Below are positions 52,529-59,954 of a stretch of DNA of 64,000 nt, one piece after another. The first letter of the stretch is position 1. Every line of letters begins with the position of its first letter. The DNA lies in the NCBI GenBank assembly GCA_020073485.1, contig JAIQFB010000001.1:1-64000 (forward strand). Reading direction: 5' to 3'. The position numbers were made by a program, and so were the translations under genes. The stretch comes from Terriglobia bacterium (GTDB lineage: Bacteria > Acidobacteriota > Terriglobia > Acidiferrales > UBA7541). The notes below the pieces were generated by a model. The model ran no database searches, was not told the origin of the DNA, and saw only the letters and a list, made by a program, of their open reading frames with translations.

Positions 52529-55500
52529 CTACGATTCGCGGTGGGCGGCGCGCTTGACTCCGAGCTTTTGCATTCGGTTGCGGAGCGTATTGGGATGCAG
52601 CCCCAGAATTTTTGCCGCCCCGCGCGGCCCTTCGACGACACCCTGGGTTTGGTTCAGTATCGCGACAATGTGGTTGCGTTCGATTTCTTCAAGAGTGGCG
52701 GCCGTTGGCCCCACTGAGGGAAGCGGCTCATGCACGCCCGCTGCTCGTTCGTCAACATCGGCGGGGGAGCCGGACACCGTCAGTAAGGGAACAGTATCCG
52801 GCCCTAGTTCGAGGACCGAGCGCTGTGAAAGTATCGCAGCCCGCTCAATCACGTTTTGCAACTCTCTGATATTCCCAGGCCAGGAATAGGCCACCAAGCG
52901 GTCGAGCGTCGCTCGCGATATGCCCTGAATATCCTTGCCGAATTTCTTGGAAAAACGAGAAAGAAAGAACATCGCCAACTGCGGAATGTCGGATTGCCGC
53001 TCGCGCAAGGAGGGCATGTCGATGGGGAAAACATTGAGGCGGTAGAAGAGATCGGATCTGAATTCGCCTGCCCGGATGGACTCCTGGAGATTTCGATTCG
53101 TTGCGGCGATCACTCGTACGTCGACGCATATGGGCCGGTTGCTTCCCACCGGTTCAAACTCCTGCTCCTGAAGCACTCGCAATAGTTTCACCTGAGTTTC
53201 CAGCGGCAATTCGCCGATTTCATCCAGGAAGATGGTGCCGCCGTCGGCCAGTTCAAACCGGCCAATGTGACGTTCAAACGCGCCGGTAAAGGCCCCTTTG
53301 ACATGGCCGAACAGTTCGCTCTCCACCAGGCCGGCCGAAATGGCGCTGCAGTTGACCTTCAACAGCGGGCGGTTTTTGCGCTTGCTGTGTTCATGAATCG
53401 CGCGGGCGATCAGTTCCTTACCCGTGCCGGTTTCGCCATAGATCAGGACGGTGGAGTCTGTCGGGGCCACCTGCTCGACTTTGCGCAGCACCGCCAGCAG
53501 CGCGGGGCTGTTGCCGACGATTTCCTCGAAATTATGCTCCGTGCGGATTTCATCCTGCAGGTAGATGTTTTCTTTCTCCAAGCGGGCCTTTAACTCGATG
53601 ATTTCCTCATAGGCCCTCATATTGGCCACCGCAAGGGCAATTTGATTTCCGATTTCCTGCAAGCTTTCAAGATTTGCCTGGGAATACTGGTTTCTTTCGG
53701 TGCTTCCGACATTCAGGGTGCCTATACTCTTGCCCCCGAGAATTAATGGAACGATACAGTCGGAGTGGATACCTTTGGCAAGCAACCGGGCGTCATTTGC
53801 ATACTTCTGCTCTTTCTCCAGGTCGCCGCGAATGACGCCGCGCTGATGGTCAAAAACCCAGGCCGAGATCGTTTCTTTGCGGTTGAACTCCAGCCCGGCT
53901 CGAAAGTAATCGGTGGGGATGGTTCCCTCCATCGCCAGGTACCGAAAGGTTTCGGTATTTTCATAGAATATCGTGATAGCCGCCCCGCTATAGGAAACGA
54001 TGCCGCGGAGAATGCCGGAGACTGAGCGCAGAAGTGCCTCAGGCGTAAGATGCGTGACAATTGCATTGTTGATCCCGAGCAGCGTGCGATAGCGCTCGGC
54101 AGTGCGTTCTACTTTCGTGTTGAGCGCGGCGATCTCCTCATAGGATGTCATGTTGGAGACGGCGAGGGCCACCTGGCTTCCCAGTTCACACAAGAATTCC
54201 GCATCGGCTTCCGAATATTGGTTCGTCTTCTGGCTTGCGAGGTTGAGCGTACCAATACTTTTGCCGCCAATCATCAAAGGAGCCACGCAATAGGAGTTGA
54301 GACCCTCTTCAATCAGGCGGCGATCGTTCAGATAGTGGTGCTCCTTCAGAAGGTCGTTGCGCACAGCAGGCCTTTGGTTCTCAAAAACCCAAGCCGAGAC
54401 ACTTTCTTCCGGATCGAATTCCTGCCCGGCCCGAAAGTGCGACGACGCAGTGATGCCTTCGATGGCGAGGAATCGGAACCTCCCGCTGCTCGGAATGTAG
54501 AGCGTGAAAGCGGCGCGGTCGAACGAGATGACCCGGCTCAGAACTTCGGAAATAGAATGAAGCAGCGCCTCCTGGCTCAAGTTGGTGATGATGGCGTTAT
54601 TGATTTCAAGAAGCGTGCGGTAGCGTTCCGCCGTGTGTTCCACCTTGATGTTGAGCGCCGCGATTTCCTGGTAGGACTGCATGTTTCCAACAGCGAGCGC
54701 GACCTGGTTTGCTATTTCCAGAAGGAACTCGGCATCCGCTTCGGAATACCGGCCTTTGGTATCGCTCCCGATGTTGAGAGTTCCGATGGTCTTCTCTCCG
54801 AGAATCAACGGAACGACGCAATACGAATGGATACCCTCCTCTAACAAGCGCCGCTCGATCGGGTATTTCATGGCCACAGATATATCCGGGCAAATAAGAG
54901 GCCTCCGATGTTCCAGGACCCAGCCCGAATGGCTGTCCGTGCGGCTCATTTCGACTCCAACCTGAAAATAATCCGAGTTCCAATGGGTTGAGAGTGCGTG
55001 GATACGGATCGTGTCGGTGGCGGGATCGTACAGGTTGAGCGCAGCGCGATACACGGGCAAGACACGCTCGAGCACACCGCAAATCGCGTTGAGCAGACTG
55101 CCCTGGCGCAGATTGGTGATGATGGCATTGTTGATTTCCAGAAGTGTGCGATACCGTTCGGCGGTACGTTCAACTGTGGCGCTCAACGTGGCAATTTCCT
55201 GATACGACTTCATGTTTCCAACAGCCAGCGCTACTTGGTTTCCTATTTCATTTAGGAACTGAGCATCCGCTTCGGAATACGCGCCTTTTACGTCGCTTCC
55301 TATGTTGAGAGTTCCGATGGTCTTGCCCGCCAGGATCAGAGGAACGCAGCAAAACGACCCGATGCCCTCTTCGAGGTACCGCCGTGCGATGGGGTAATCC
55401 ATGAGCGTTTCTACGTCCAAGCAAAGAAGGGGCTGCCCGTGATCAATTACCCAGCCCGAAGGGGTGTCGGCTCGACTGACCTCCGTGCCAACTCGGAAAT

Positions 55501-55732
55501 GGTCCGTATTCCAGTGCGTGGAAAGCGAGAGTATGCGGACCGTGTCCTTCTCGGGGTCATAGAGAGTGATCGCGGCCCGGTAGACCGGCAAGACATCTTC
55601 GAGCGCTTCGCAAATCGCATTGAGCAGGCTGTCCTGGGTCAGATTCGTGATAATGGCATTATTGATCTGAAGAAGCGTGCGGTAACGCTCCGCGCTTGCC
55701 AGCTTATCCGCGTTCATTCGAGTGCTATTCAT
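52529..55732 (-). CDS. four-GAF, sigma-54-dependent transcription activator (FhlA-like)
   Basis: 1067 residues from ATG 55732 (ATG 55717 also possible). Four tandem GAF domains (starting YRTLLQINNAIITNL, YRTLLEINNAIITNLRQ, YRTLLEINNAIITNLSQ and YRTLLGINNAIVTHL), then an AAA+ domain with GETGTGKE, GAFTGA and DEIGELPL, and a C-terminal Fis HTH (ILGLHPNTLRNRMQKLG). GAF units bind small molecules and gate ATPase activity. Near-identical linkers (ALAVGNMxSYQEIA) show that the GAFs arose by recent duplication. Confidence 0.93.
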   Translation of the reverse strand: MNSTRMNADKLASAERYRTLLQINNAIITNLTQDSLLNAICEALEDVLPVYRAAITLYDPEKDTVRILSLSTHWNTDHFRVGTEVSRADTPSGWVIDHGQPLLCLDVETLMDYPIARRYLEEGIGSFCCVPLILAGKTIGTLNIGSDVKGAYSEADAQFLNEIGNQVALAVGNMKSYQEIATLSATVERTAERYRTLLEINNAIITNLRQGSLLNAICGVLERVLPVYRAALNLYDPATDTIRIHALSTHWNSDYFQVGVEMSRTDSHSGWVLEHRRPLICPDISVAMKYPIERRLLEEGIHSYCVVPLILGEKTIGTLNIGSDTKGRYSEADAEFLLEIANQVALAVGNMQSYQEIAALNIKVEHTAERYRTLLEINNAIITNLSQEALLHSISEVLSRVISFDRAAFTLYIPSSGRFRFLAIEGITASSHFRAGQEFDPEESVSAWVFENQRPAVRNDLLKEHHYLNDRRLIEEGLNSYCVAPLMIGGKSIGTLNLASQKTNQYSEADAEFLCELGSQVALAVSNMTSYEEIAALNTKVERTAERYRTLLGINNAIVTHLTPEALLRSVSGILRGIVSYSGAAITIFYENTETFRYLAMEGTIPTDYFRAGLEFNRKETISAWVFDHQRGVIRGDLEKEQKYANDARLLAKGIHSDCIVPLILGGKSIGTLNVGSTERNQYSQANLESLQEIGNQIALAVANMRAYEEIIELKARLEKENIYLQDEIRTEHNFEEIVGNSPALLAVLRKVEQVAPTDSTVLIYGETGTGKELIARAIHEHSKRKNRPLLKVNCSAISAGLVESELFGHVKGAFTGAFERHIGRFELADGGTIFLDEIGELPLETQVKLLRVLQEQEFEPVGSNRPICVDVRVIAATNRNLQESIRAGEFRSDLFYRLNVFPIDMPSLRERQSDIPQLAMFFLSRFSKKFGKDIQGISRATLDRLVAYSWPGNIRELQNVIERAAILSQRSVLELGPDTVPLLTVSGSPADVDERAAGVHEPLPSVGPTAATLEEIERNHIVAILNQTQGVVEGPRGAAKILGLHPNTLRNRMQKLGVKRAAHRES

Positions 55733-55825
55733 TTGATTAAATATCGCAGCGTATAAGTTACAGAACCTTCTTGTGGAAAGGACTGATTCCGGAATCACGC
55801 CACAATCATGTTTCCCTACAATATG

Positions 55826-55852
55826 TGAATATTGGGTTACAAGCAATATTCA
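55826..55852. promoter_or_regulatory. 8-bp inverted repeat upstream of sigma-54 activator
   Basis: TGAATATT (55826-55833) and AATATTCA (55845-55852) separated by 11 bases; centred ~105 bases before the activator start. Candidate autoregulatory operator. Confidence 0.4.
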
Positions 55853-56120
55853 TGAGGCCGATCCAACGGATCATCGGATCTCGAGCGATTCAGCATCCAT
55901 ACCGTTGCTGGTTCCGAGGCGGCTTTGAATTTGTTTCACTTTCAAGACTCGCATGGAAGAACGTGGGACTCGTCTAGATGGAGGAATTTACACGCGGTGC
56001 GAGTAGGCACAACTTTTGCAGATCTTGACAGGACTAGTAGCCGTAATAACGTAACTGGCAAGCCCGGATTCTGGGCTGAAAGAACCGTTTGTGTCCGAAG
56101 CACAGCTTTGCCAAGGTCAT

Positions 56121-56144
56121 CTGTGCCAGAACTGTGCCAAAACC
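56121..56144 (+). repeat. TGTGCCAAAAC arm repeats, right
   Basis: CTGTGCCAGAAC (56121-56132) overlaps CTGTGCCAAAAC (56132-56143). The 20-base GCCAGAACTGTGCCAAAACC (56125-56144) matches the left copy at 45630-45649 at 19 positions. Confidence 0.55.
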
Positions 56145-56288
56145 CCACCAAGTGTCAGCGTTGGGGATAGCTTTGAGCGAGAAGCAGATTCCCCAAGTTG
56201 TTGTAAACACTGAAAAGTGAAGTGAAAGAATAGAGGCTTTGGAGCGGGCGGTTGTGCTTCGAAGACAGGGTTCTTCGTATTTCTGAGG

Positions 56289-56870
56289 TTACGACTTATG
56301 CGAGATGAGAAGCCTTGCCCGGACCGTCCCATAACCGACCCCGAGGGTTGCGGCGATTTGTCGTAGGCTCTGGCCTTGCGCCTTCAATTCCAGAATCCGC
56401 TCGCGGTCCACTCCGCTTTTCGGACGCCCTAGTTTCTTACCATTCGCTCGCGCATTCCGAATCCCCGCCGTCACCCGCTCCCGTATCAGATCGCGTTCCA
56501 ACTGGGCAACAGCGGAAATAATCGTGAACAATGCTGCGCCCAATGGCGTGGTCGTATCAATATTCTCCTGATAGCTGATGAACTGGATGCCGAGGGAACG
56601 AAATTCCTCCAGCGCCGAAAGCAGGTGTTTGGTAGAGCGGGCGAACCGGTCAAAGCGCCAAACCACAATCGCATCGAACTGCCGCTTCCGGGCGTCGTCC
56701 ATCAATTTATTTAGTTCCGGGCGAGAGTCTTTCGCGCCCGACTGGCCCACGTCAACGTATTCGCGGACCAGATCAAATCCTCGCGCTGTGCAGTAGGCGC
56801 GGAGATCGCGAACTTGCAACTCACAGCTTTGGTCCTTCGTGCTCACCCGTGCATAGATTCCGATTCTCAT
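56289..56870 (-). CDS. serine recombinase (resolvase/invertase family)
   Basis: 193 residues, typical for Tn3/Pin-type resolvases. Catalytic Ser10 in YARVSTKDQ, VVWRFDRFARSTKHLL and the C-terminal helix-turn-helix (GQSLRQIAATLGVGYGTVRARL). Cuts and rejoins DNA via a 5' phosphoserine link. Lies just outside the right end of the putative second island and may belong to the next element. Confidence 0.92.
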   Translation of the reverse strand: MRIGIYARVSTKDQSCELQVRDLRAYCTARGFDLVREYVDVGQSGAKDSRPELNKLMDDARKRQFDAIVVWRFDRFARSTKHLLSALEEFRSLGIQFISYQENIDTTTPLGAALFTIISAVAQLERDLIRERVTAGIRNARANGKKLGRPKSGVDRERILELKAQGQSLRQIAATLGVGYGTVRARLLISHKS

Positions 56871-56995
56871 GCTTTCGTTCTACGGGGTGACGACCGGAAA
56901 GGGCTAGTTATCGCTCGCCTCCGAGTAGAGCAACCAACTCTCGCATTTAGCTCTTCCACCAAAACCGCCGGTAGAACTGAGGCGGAGGTGAGCGC

Positions 56996-57253
56996 GTGCT
57001 AAATCTTCTGGCGGATGCTTTCCGCAAATCACAATACATCACCGATAAAGAGTTCATCGCCAAGCTGGAGCGGGGCGAGATTGAGTACATCGTCCGCCAC
57101 ATTGAAAATGGTTCGTACGTTGAGGTGGGCCGCTTCGGCTACAGATTCAACGAGCGAGGCAAATCAAGGGGCGGCTGGATTAGAAACTATACGGAGGACC
57201 GAACGTCGGATTGGGAACAATGGGCGGCGCTGTTGACGGAGCCTTTATCGTGA
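56996..57253 (+). CDS. hypothetical protein, 85 residues
   Basis: From GTG 56996 (GGCGGAGGTGAGC upstream). Soluble and charged: KEFIAKLERGEIEYIVRHIEN. No recognised family. Divergent from the resolvase; likely part of the mobile region. Confidence 0.55.
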   Translation: MLNLLADAFRKSQYITDKEFIAKLERGEIEYIVRHIENGSYVEVGRFGYRFNERGKSRGGWIRNYTEDRTSDWEQWAALLTEPLS

Positions 57254-57382
57254 AGACTGCCTTCGCCTACGCTACCCCGGCGTCACTCGCGTGATCGGCC
57301 AGGTACCAGATGATGAGCCGCGTATCCTTGTTGGATAGCGGCTGTAGCCTTTGGACCGCGTTGTTGAATTTGAACGACATTA

Positions 57383-57580
57383 CTAGCTCACCCTCGTTAA
57401 CTTCCACGCCGGACTTCCACATCCGCGCAGCCGTTGCACGCGACGACGCTTGGCTACACTCTGGACATAACTCAGGCTTACCCCAAGGATCGTGGCAATC
57501 TGCTTTTGGGTATGAGCGGTCTCCAGAATGAGCCGCACGGTCTCGTCTTCCAGTTGTCGTAATAGTTCTTGCTTGTTCAT
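57383..57580 (-). CDS. small helix-turn-helix protein
   Basis: 65 residues from ATG 57580 after GGGAGGAATC. N-terminal coiled helix (MNKQELLRQLEDETVRLIL) then HTQKQIATILGVSLSYVQSVAKRRR, a resolvase-like HTH unit. Possible element regulator. Confidence 0.6.
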   Translation of the reverse strand: MNKQELLRQLEDETVRLILETAHTQKQIATILGVSLSYVQSVAKRRRVQRLRGCGSPAWKLTRVS

Positions 57581-57733
57581 GATTCCTCCCTGCACCTGCA
57601 TTCCGTAGTCCCAAAACTTAACTAACAAGTGATCCCATACCCGCCAAACAACTATTGCTTGAAATTGAACCGGGTCAGGCTTTGGGGTCCCGACCCGGTC
57701 ATTGCTTATTCAAGTTCCCTCCAGGGTTGCGCC

Positions 57734-57955
57734 TTATGCGCCTTTCATCATGTCCGCCATTTCTTTATTCAGGTGGTCCCTGACTGCTGCATAAACGGTG
57801 TCGATTATTCCTTGCTCGGCATCGTCGTACAGCTCGTCCGTCGCGTTCACAACAGAGTCTTTGAGGTACCTGGTTCCCAATACCCTGTGCCAATCGCGAA
57901 GCAACTGCACCTTCCCGGCGATGAGCGCGTCATCTACCGTGATCACTATGTTCAT
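57734..57955 (-). CDS. hypothetical protein of phage-like module
   Basis: 73 residues from ATG 57955 (GGGAGGTGA upstream). Begins MNIVITVDDALIAGKVQLLR; ends with a helical HLNKEMADMMKG. No family recognised. Last gene in a run of tightly packed minus-strand genes. Confidence 0.6.
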   Translation of the reverse strand: MNIVITVDDALIAGKVQLLRDWHRVLGTRYLKDSVVNATDELYDDAEQGIIDTVYAAVRDHLNKEMADMMKGA

Positions 57956-58042
57956 TGTATTCACCTCCCTGCTTCCCAGCTTGGGACTCATCAGGCCGGG
58001 TAACACCCGGCGACCGCTGCTGCGTACAGCGGTTTCGTCCTG

Positions 58043-58261
58043 CTACCGTGACTCGTGTCTGTCTACCAGTCCAAGCATGCGGCCACGACGCATCCGCGCT
58101 ATTACCCCGGCAGTGAGGCCGAGTTGATGTAGTTTGTTTATTTTGGTGACGCGGCGGCGTAAGCCAGCATCGGTGAGTTGCGCCCGATTAAGTAGCCGGA
58201 TGAATTCCCGTTCCAGCGTGTCGCAATGCGGACAGTTGGGGAGTGCCTGGTCGCGGCTCAT
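58043..58261 (-). CDS. small HTH-like hypothetical protein
   Basis: 72 residues, ATG 58261 overlapping the previous stop (ATGA). CPHCDTLEREFIRLLNRA at the N-terminus (CxxC) and LHQLGLTAGVIARMRRGRM towards the end. Probably regulates or packages a mobile element; unknown. Confidence 0.55.
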   Translation of the reverse strand: MSRDQALPNCPHCDTLEREFIRLLNRAQLTDAGLRRRVTKINKLHQLGLTAGVIARMRRGRMLGLVDRHESR

Positions 58262-58545
58262 CGGCGCACCTCTTCGCCGTAGGGACCGTGCACCTCGTAT
58301 CCGTCAAGACCATCGCCGTCTTTGATGTAGAGGGTCCTGGTCTTGCCGTCATACCGTGTTCGCTTCGCTGTGTGGTGCTCGTACCACAAGCAGGCACCAC
58401 AAAGTAGAAACACGTGGTTAAATTCGCAGTTACAGAGTGGGTGCGGCGTGCCCGCTGGCAGCACGCAACGGAACCAAAGCGGTTCGCTGCCCCAGGTAAG
58501 AGTTGTGCCGCATTTACCGCAGGAAAGTTGTGGGCGGCTCATCAT
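58258..58545 (-). CDS. zinc-ribbon-like hypothetical protein
   Basis: 95 residues from ATG 58545 (ATG ATG pair). CGKCGTTLTW and FLLCGACLWYEHH supply two CxxC pairs for zinc, then GKTRTLYIKDGDGLDGYEV. Overlaps both neighbours by four bases. Unknown phage/mobile gene. Confidence 0.6.
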   Translation of the reverse strand: MMSRPQLSCGKCGTTLTWGSEPLWFRCVLPAGTPHPLCNCEFNHVFLLCGACLWYEHHTAKRTRYDGKTRTLYIKDGDGLDGYEVHGPYGEEVRR

Positions 58546-58763
58546 GACACCGCCTCGTCTTCGGTTAGCGTGAAAGAGCAAAGGTTGCAAGGGATCGCGT
58601 AGCACCAGTGCGCCGGACCTTTACAGTTGTCGCAATCGGTCCAGAGCGTGGCCTCCCCGGCCTTTCCCGTTCGCTGGGAAGTGGCCCAGCACCAGTTACA
58701 TTTATAGGAGCGAACGAAGGTGAGGGCCGATTTCTCGGCCCCCCGGTTTTTGCGGCGACTCAC
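58542..58763 (-). CDS. multi-Cys zinc-ribbon protein
   Basis: 73 residues from GTG 58763, which overlaps the preceding TGA (GTGA). Cys pattern: YKCNWCWA, DCDNCKGP, WCYAIPCNLC. Part of the overlapping small-gene operon. Confidence 0.6.
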   Translation of the reverse strand: MSRRKNRGAEKSALTFVRSYKCNWCWATSQRTGKAGEATLWTDCDNCKGPAHWCYAIPCNLCSFTLTEDEAVS

Positions 58764-59128
58764 TTGCGCACCGCTTCGCCCCAAAATTCGGCTTCACGTT
58801 GCGCGTGTTTAAGCGCGACGTTAAACCGTCTCAAGCCATCCTTAGCTGACAGGCGTCGGCTCAGAACCGCTTCCGCTGCCAAGTCAAGGAAATCTTCACA
58901 GGTGAAGACCTCGGCGTTGTTCATGGCGGCTATGAAAAGGATGACCGCTGATTTCAGGTCAACGAAATTCTCGGCGTCACGAATAGCTCTACGCATTTTC
59001 GTGGCGTCACGGAAGACGACCTGAAAGATGGTTGATGTAGGAGCCGAAACTGAAACTTCTGGCTCAGGGGTAATACATAACTTAATTTGATTTCGGTTCA
59101 CAAATACTCCAGCGCGTAGAGGGGCCAT
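58760..59128 (-). CDS. hypothetical protein, first gene of the small operon
   Basis: 122 residues, ATG 59128. Helical, with ENFVDLKSAVILFIAAMNNAEVFTCEDFLDLAAEAVLSRRL; no recognised domain. Promoter and 59129-59279 upstream region carry no obvious motif. Confidence 0.55.
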   Translation of the reverse strand: MAPLRAGVFVNRNQIKLCITPEPEVSVSAPTSTIFQVVFRDATKMRRAIRDAENFVDLKSAVILFIAAMNNAEVFTCEDFLDLAAEAVLSRRLSAKDGLRRFNVALKHAQREAEFWGEAVRK

Positions 59129-59279
59129 CCATCACTACTGCCCTTGCGCTGGCGGGATCTGTGGATCTACAGCGGGCCTTTCGGCTGCCGTAGCGGACCC
59201 CAAAGAGGGCGGTTTTTACTTACGTCTGTTTACTCCAATTGCGTAGCAAGTGTACCAACGGAGGGTGGGAATGTCAACT

Positions 59280-59312
59280 AAAAAGAAAGGGTGGCCCTTT
59301 TCAGAGCCGCCC
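59280..59312 (-). terminator. rho-independent-type terminator after tRNA-like gene
   Basis: On the minus strand a GGGCGGC / GCCACCC stem (one C-A mismatch) with a 10-nt loop is followed by TTTCTTTTT, just past the CCA end of the tRNA-like gene. Confidence 0.6.
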
Positions 59313-59315
59313 CCC

Positions 59316-59390
59316 TGGTGGACGTGGCGGGATTTGAACCCGCACCTCATCATTGCAAGTGGATCGTGCTGCCGTTAACACCACACGCCC
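59316..59390 (-). tRNA. tRNA-like gene, anticodon TGC (Ala-type), in a mobile region
   Basis: 75 bases on the minus strand. Acceptor GGGCGTG pairs with CACGTCC including a G3-U70 wobble, the alanine identity element; D stem GTGT/GCAC; T-arm GCGGG-TTCAAAT-CCCGC; A73 and encoded CCA. The anticodon stem ATCCA/TGAT lacks one base on its 3' side, and the loop CTTGCAA places TGC at 34-36 (shifting by one base gives GCA, Cys). Possibly a non-canonical tRNA carried by the element. Followed by a terminator. Confidence 0.6.
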
Positions 59391-59407
59391 AAACGCTCCC
59401 GATGTTC

Positions 59408-59596
59408 TCAAGCGGGAGCGCCGGGGTCAGTGGTACGTAGGTTCGGAAAGTGCCTGAAGAGTTGTCTCCTCCTTCGAAGAATAGACATTGCCAGTTCGTC
59501 CGAATCAATTCTCCACTGACGGCCAAGCCGGACCTCCGGTAACTGCCCGCGCCGATCACGCAAAACTAGAGGACTTTTCGAATCACGCCGGATCAT
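59408..59596 (-). CDS. possible excisionase-like fragment
   Basis: A 62-residue minus-strand frame includes GQLPEVRLGRQWRIDSDELA, close to the C-terminal half of HTH_17 excisionases, but the N-terminal helix is not visible. May be a remnant. It faces the 59682 gene. Confidence 0.35.
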   Translation of the reverse strand: MIRRDSKSPLVLRDRRGQLPEVRLGRQWRIDSDELAMSILRRRRQLFRHFPNLRTTDPGAPA

Positions 59597-59681
59597 GCTC
59601 CCCTCAATGCGCGGTACACCTCGTGTCACTGATAATGCCAATCGTTCGTGCTGCGTAGTATTAAACCTTCGGAGCACGATT

Positions 59682-59873
59682 ATGAACCCTGAAACACCGG
59701 AACACTTCGTTGACGCCGACGAAGCCGCAAAATTCCTTTCACTCACGCGGCGTCGCGTTCTTGATTTAGCCCGTGCGGGCAAGTTGCCCTCTCACCCAAT
59801 CGGTCACGGGACAAGGCGAACTCGGCTGTTCCGACTGAGCGAAATTGCGGAGGCGATTTCAGGGAAGAAATAA
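59682..59873 (+). CDS. excisionase/MerR-like helix-turn-helix protein
   Basis: 63 residues from ATG 59682 (GGAG upstream). VDADEAAKFLSLTRRRVLDLARAGKLPSHPIG and RRTRLFRLSEIAEAI form an HTH_17 domain. Immediately upstream of the integrase, the usual position for an excisionase that directs element removal. Confidence 0.75.
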   Translation: MNPETPEHFVDADEAAKFLSLTRRRVLDLARAGKLPSHPIGHGTRRTRLFRLSEIAEAISGKK

Positions 59874-59898
59874 TCTGGGTTTTTGTCTGAGGAGAAAG

Positions 59899-59908
59899 CG
59901 CGTATGGT
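59899..59908 (+). promoter_or_regulatory. CGCGTATGGT motif upstream of integrase
   Basis: Third exact copy, 46 bases before the integrase ATG; possible promoter -10 region or regulator site. Confidence 0.3.
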
Positions 59909-59954
59909 ACGGCCCCACCCGGTCGTCCGTCGGGCGGCTGATTAGGGGTCGGTT

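Larger units (their letters stand above)
45523..56268. mobile_element. 10.7-kb putative second island
   Basis: Bounded by direct near-identical TGCTTCGAAGRCAG cores with arm-type repeats just inside each end (45630-45678; 56121-56144). No integrase inside. Orientation relative to the tRNA-Arg fragment does not fit a simple single integration, so boundaries are tentative. Confidence 0.4.
55733..56288. other. 556-base interval: activator promoter and island end
   Basis: No gene supported. TGAATATT-N11-AATATTCA (55826-55852) is an 8-bp perfect inverted repeat upstream of the activator gene. GCCAGAACTGTGCCAAAACC (56125-56144) and the core TGCTTCGAAGACAG (56255-56268) lie to the right. Confidence 0.55.

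Noticed and set aside
53620-55700. Long tandem DNA repeat as a mobile or satellite feature
   Set aside because: The repetition is explained by four duplicated GAF domains in one gene.
58542-58784. Long form of the 58542-58763 gene starting at TTG 58784
   Set aside because: GTG 58763 forms the GTGA overlap with the upstream stop, which matches the other junctions in this operon.
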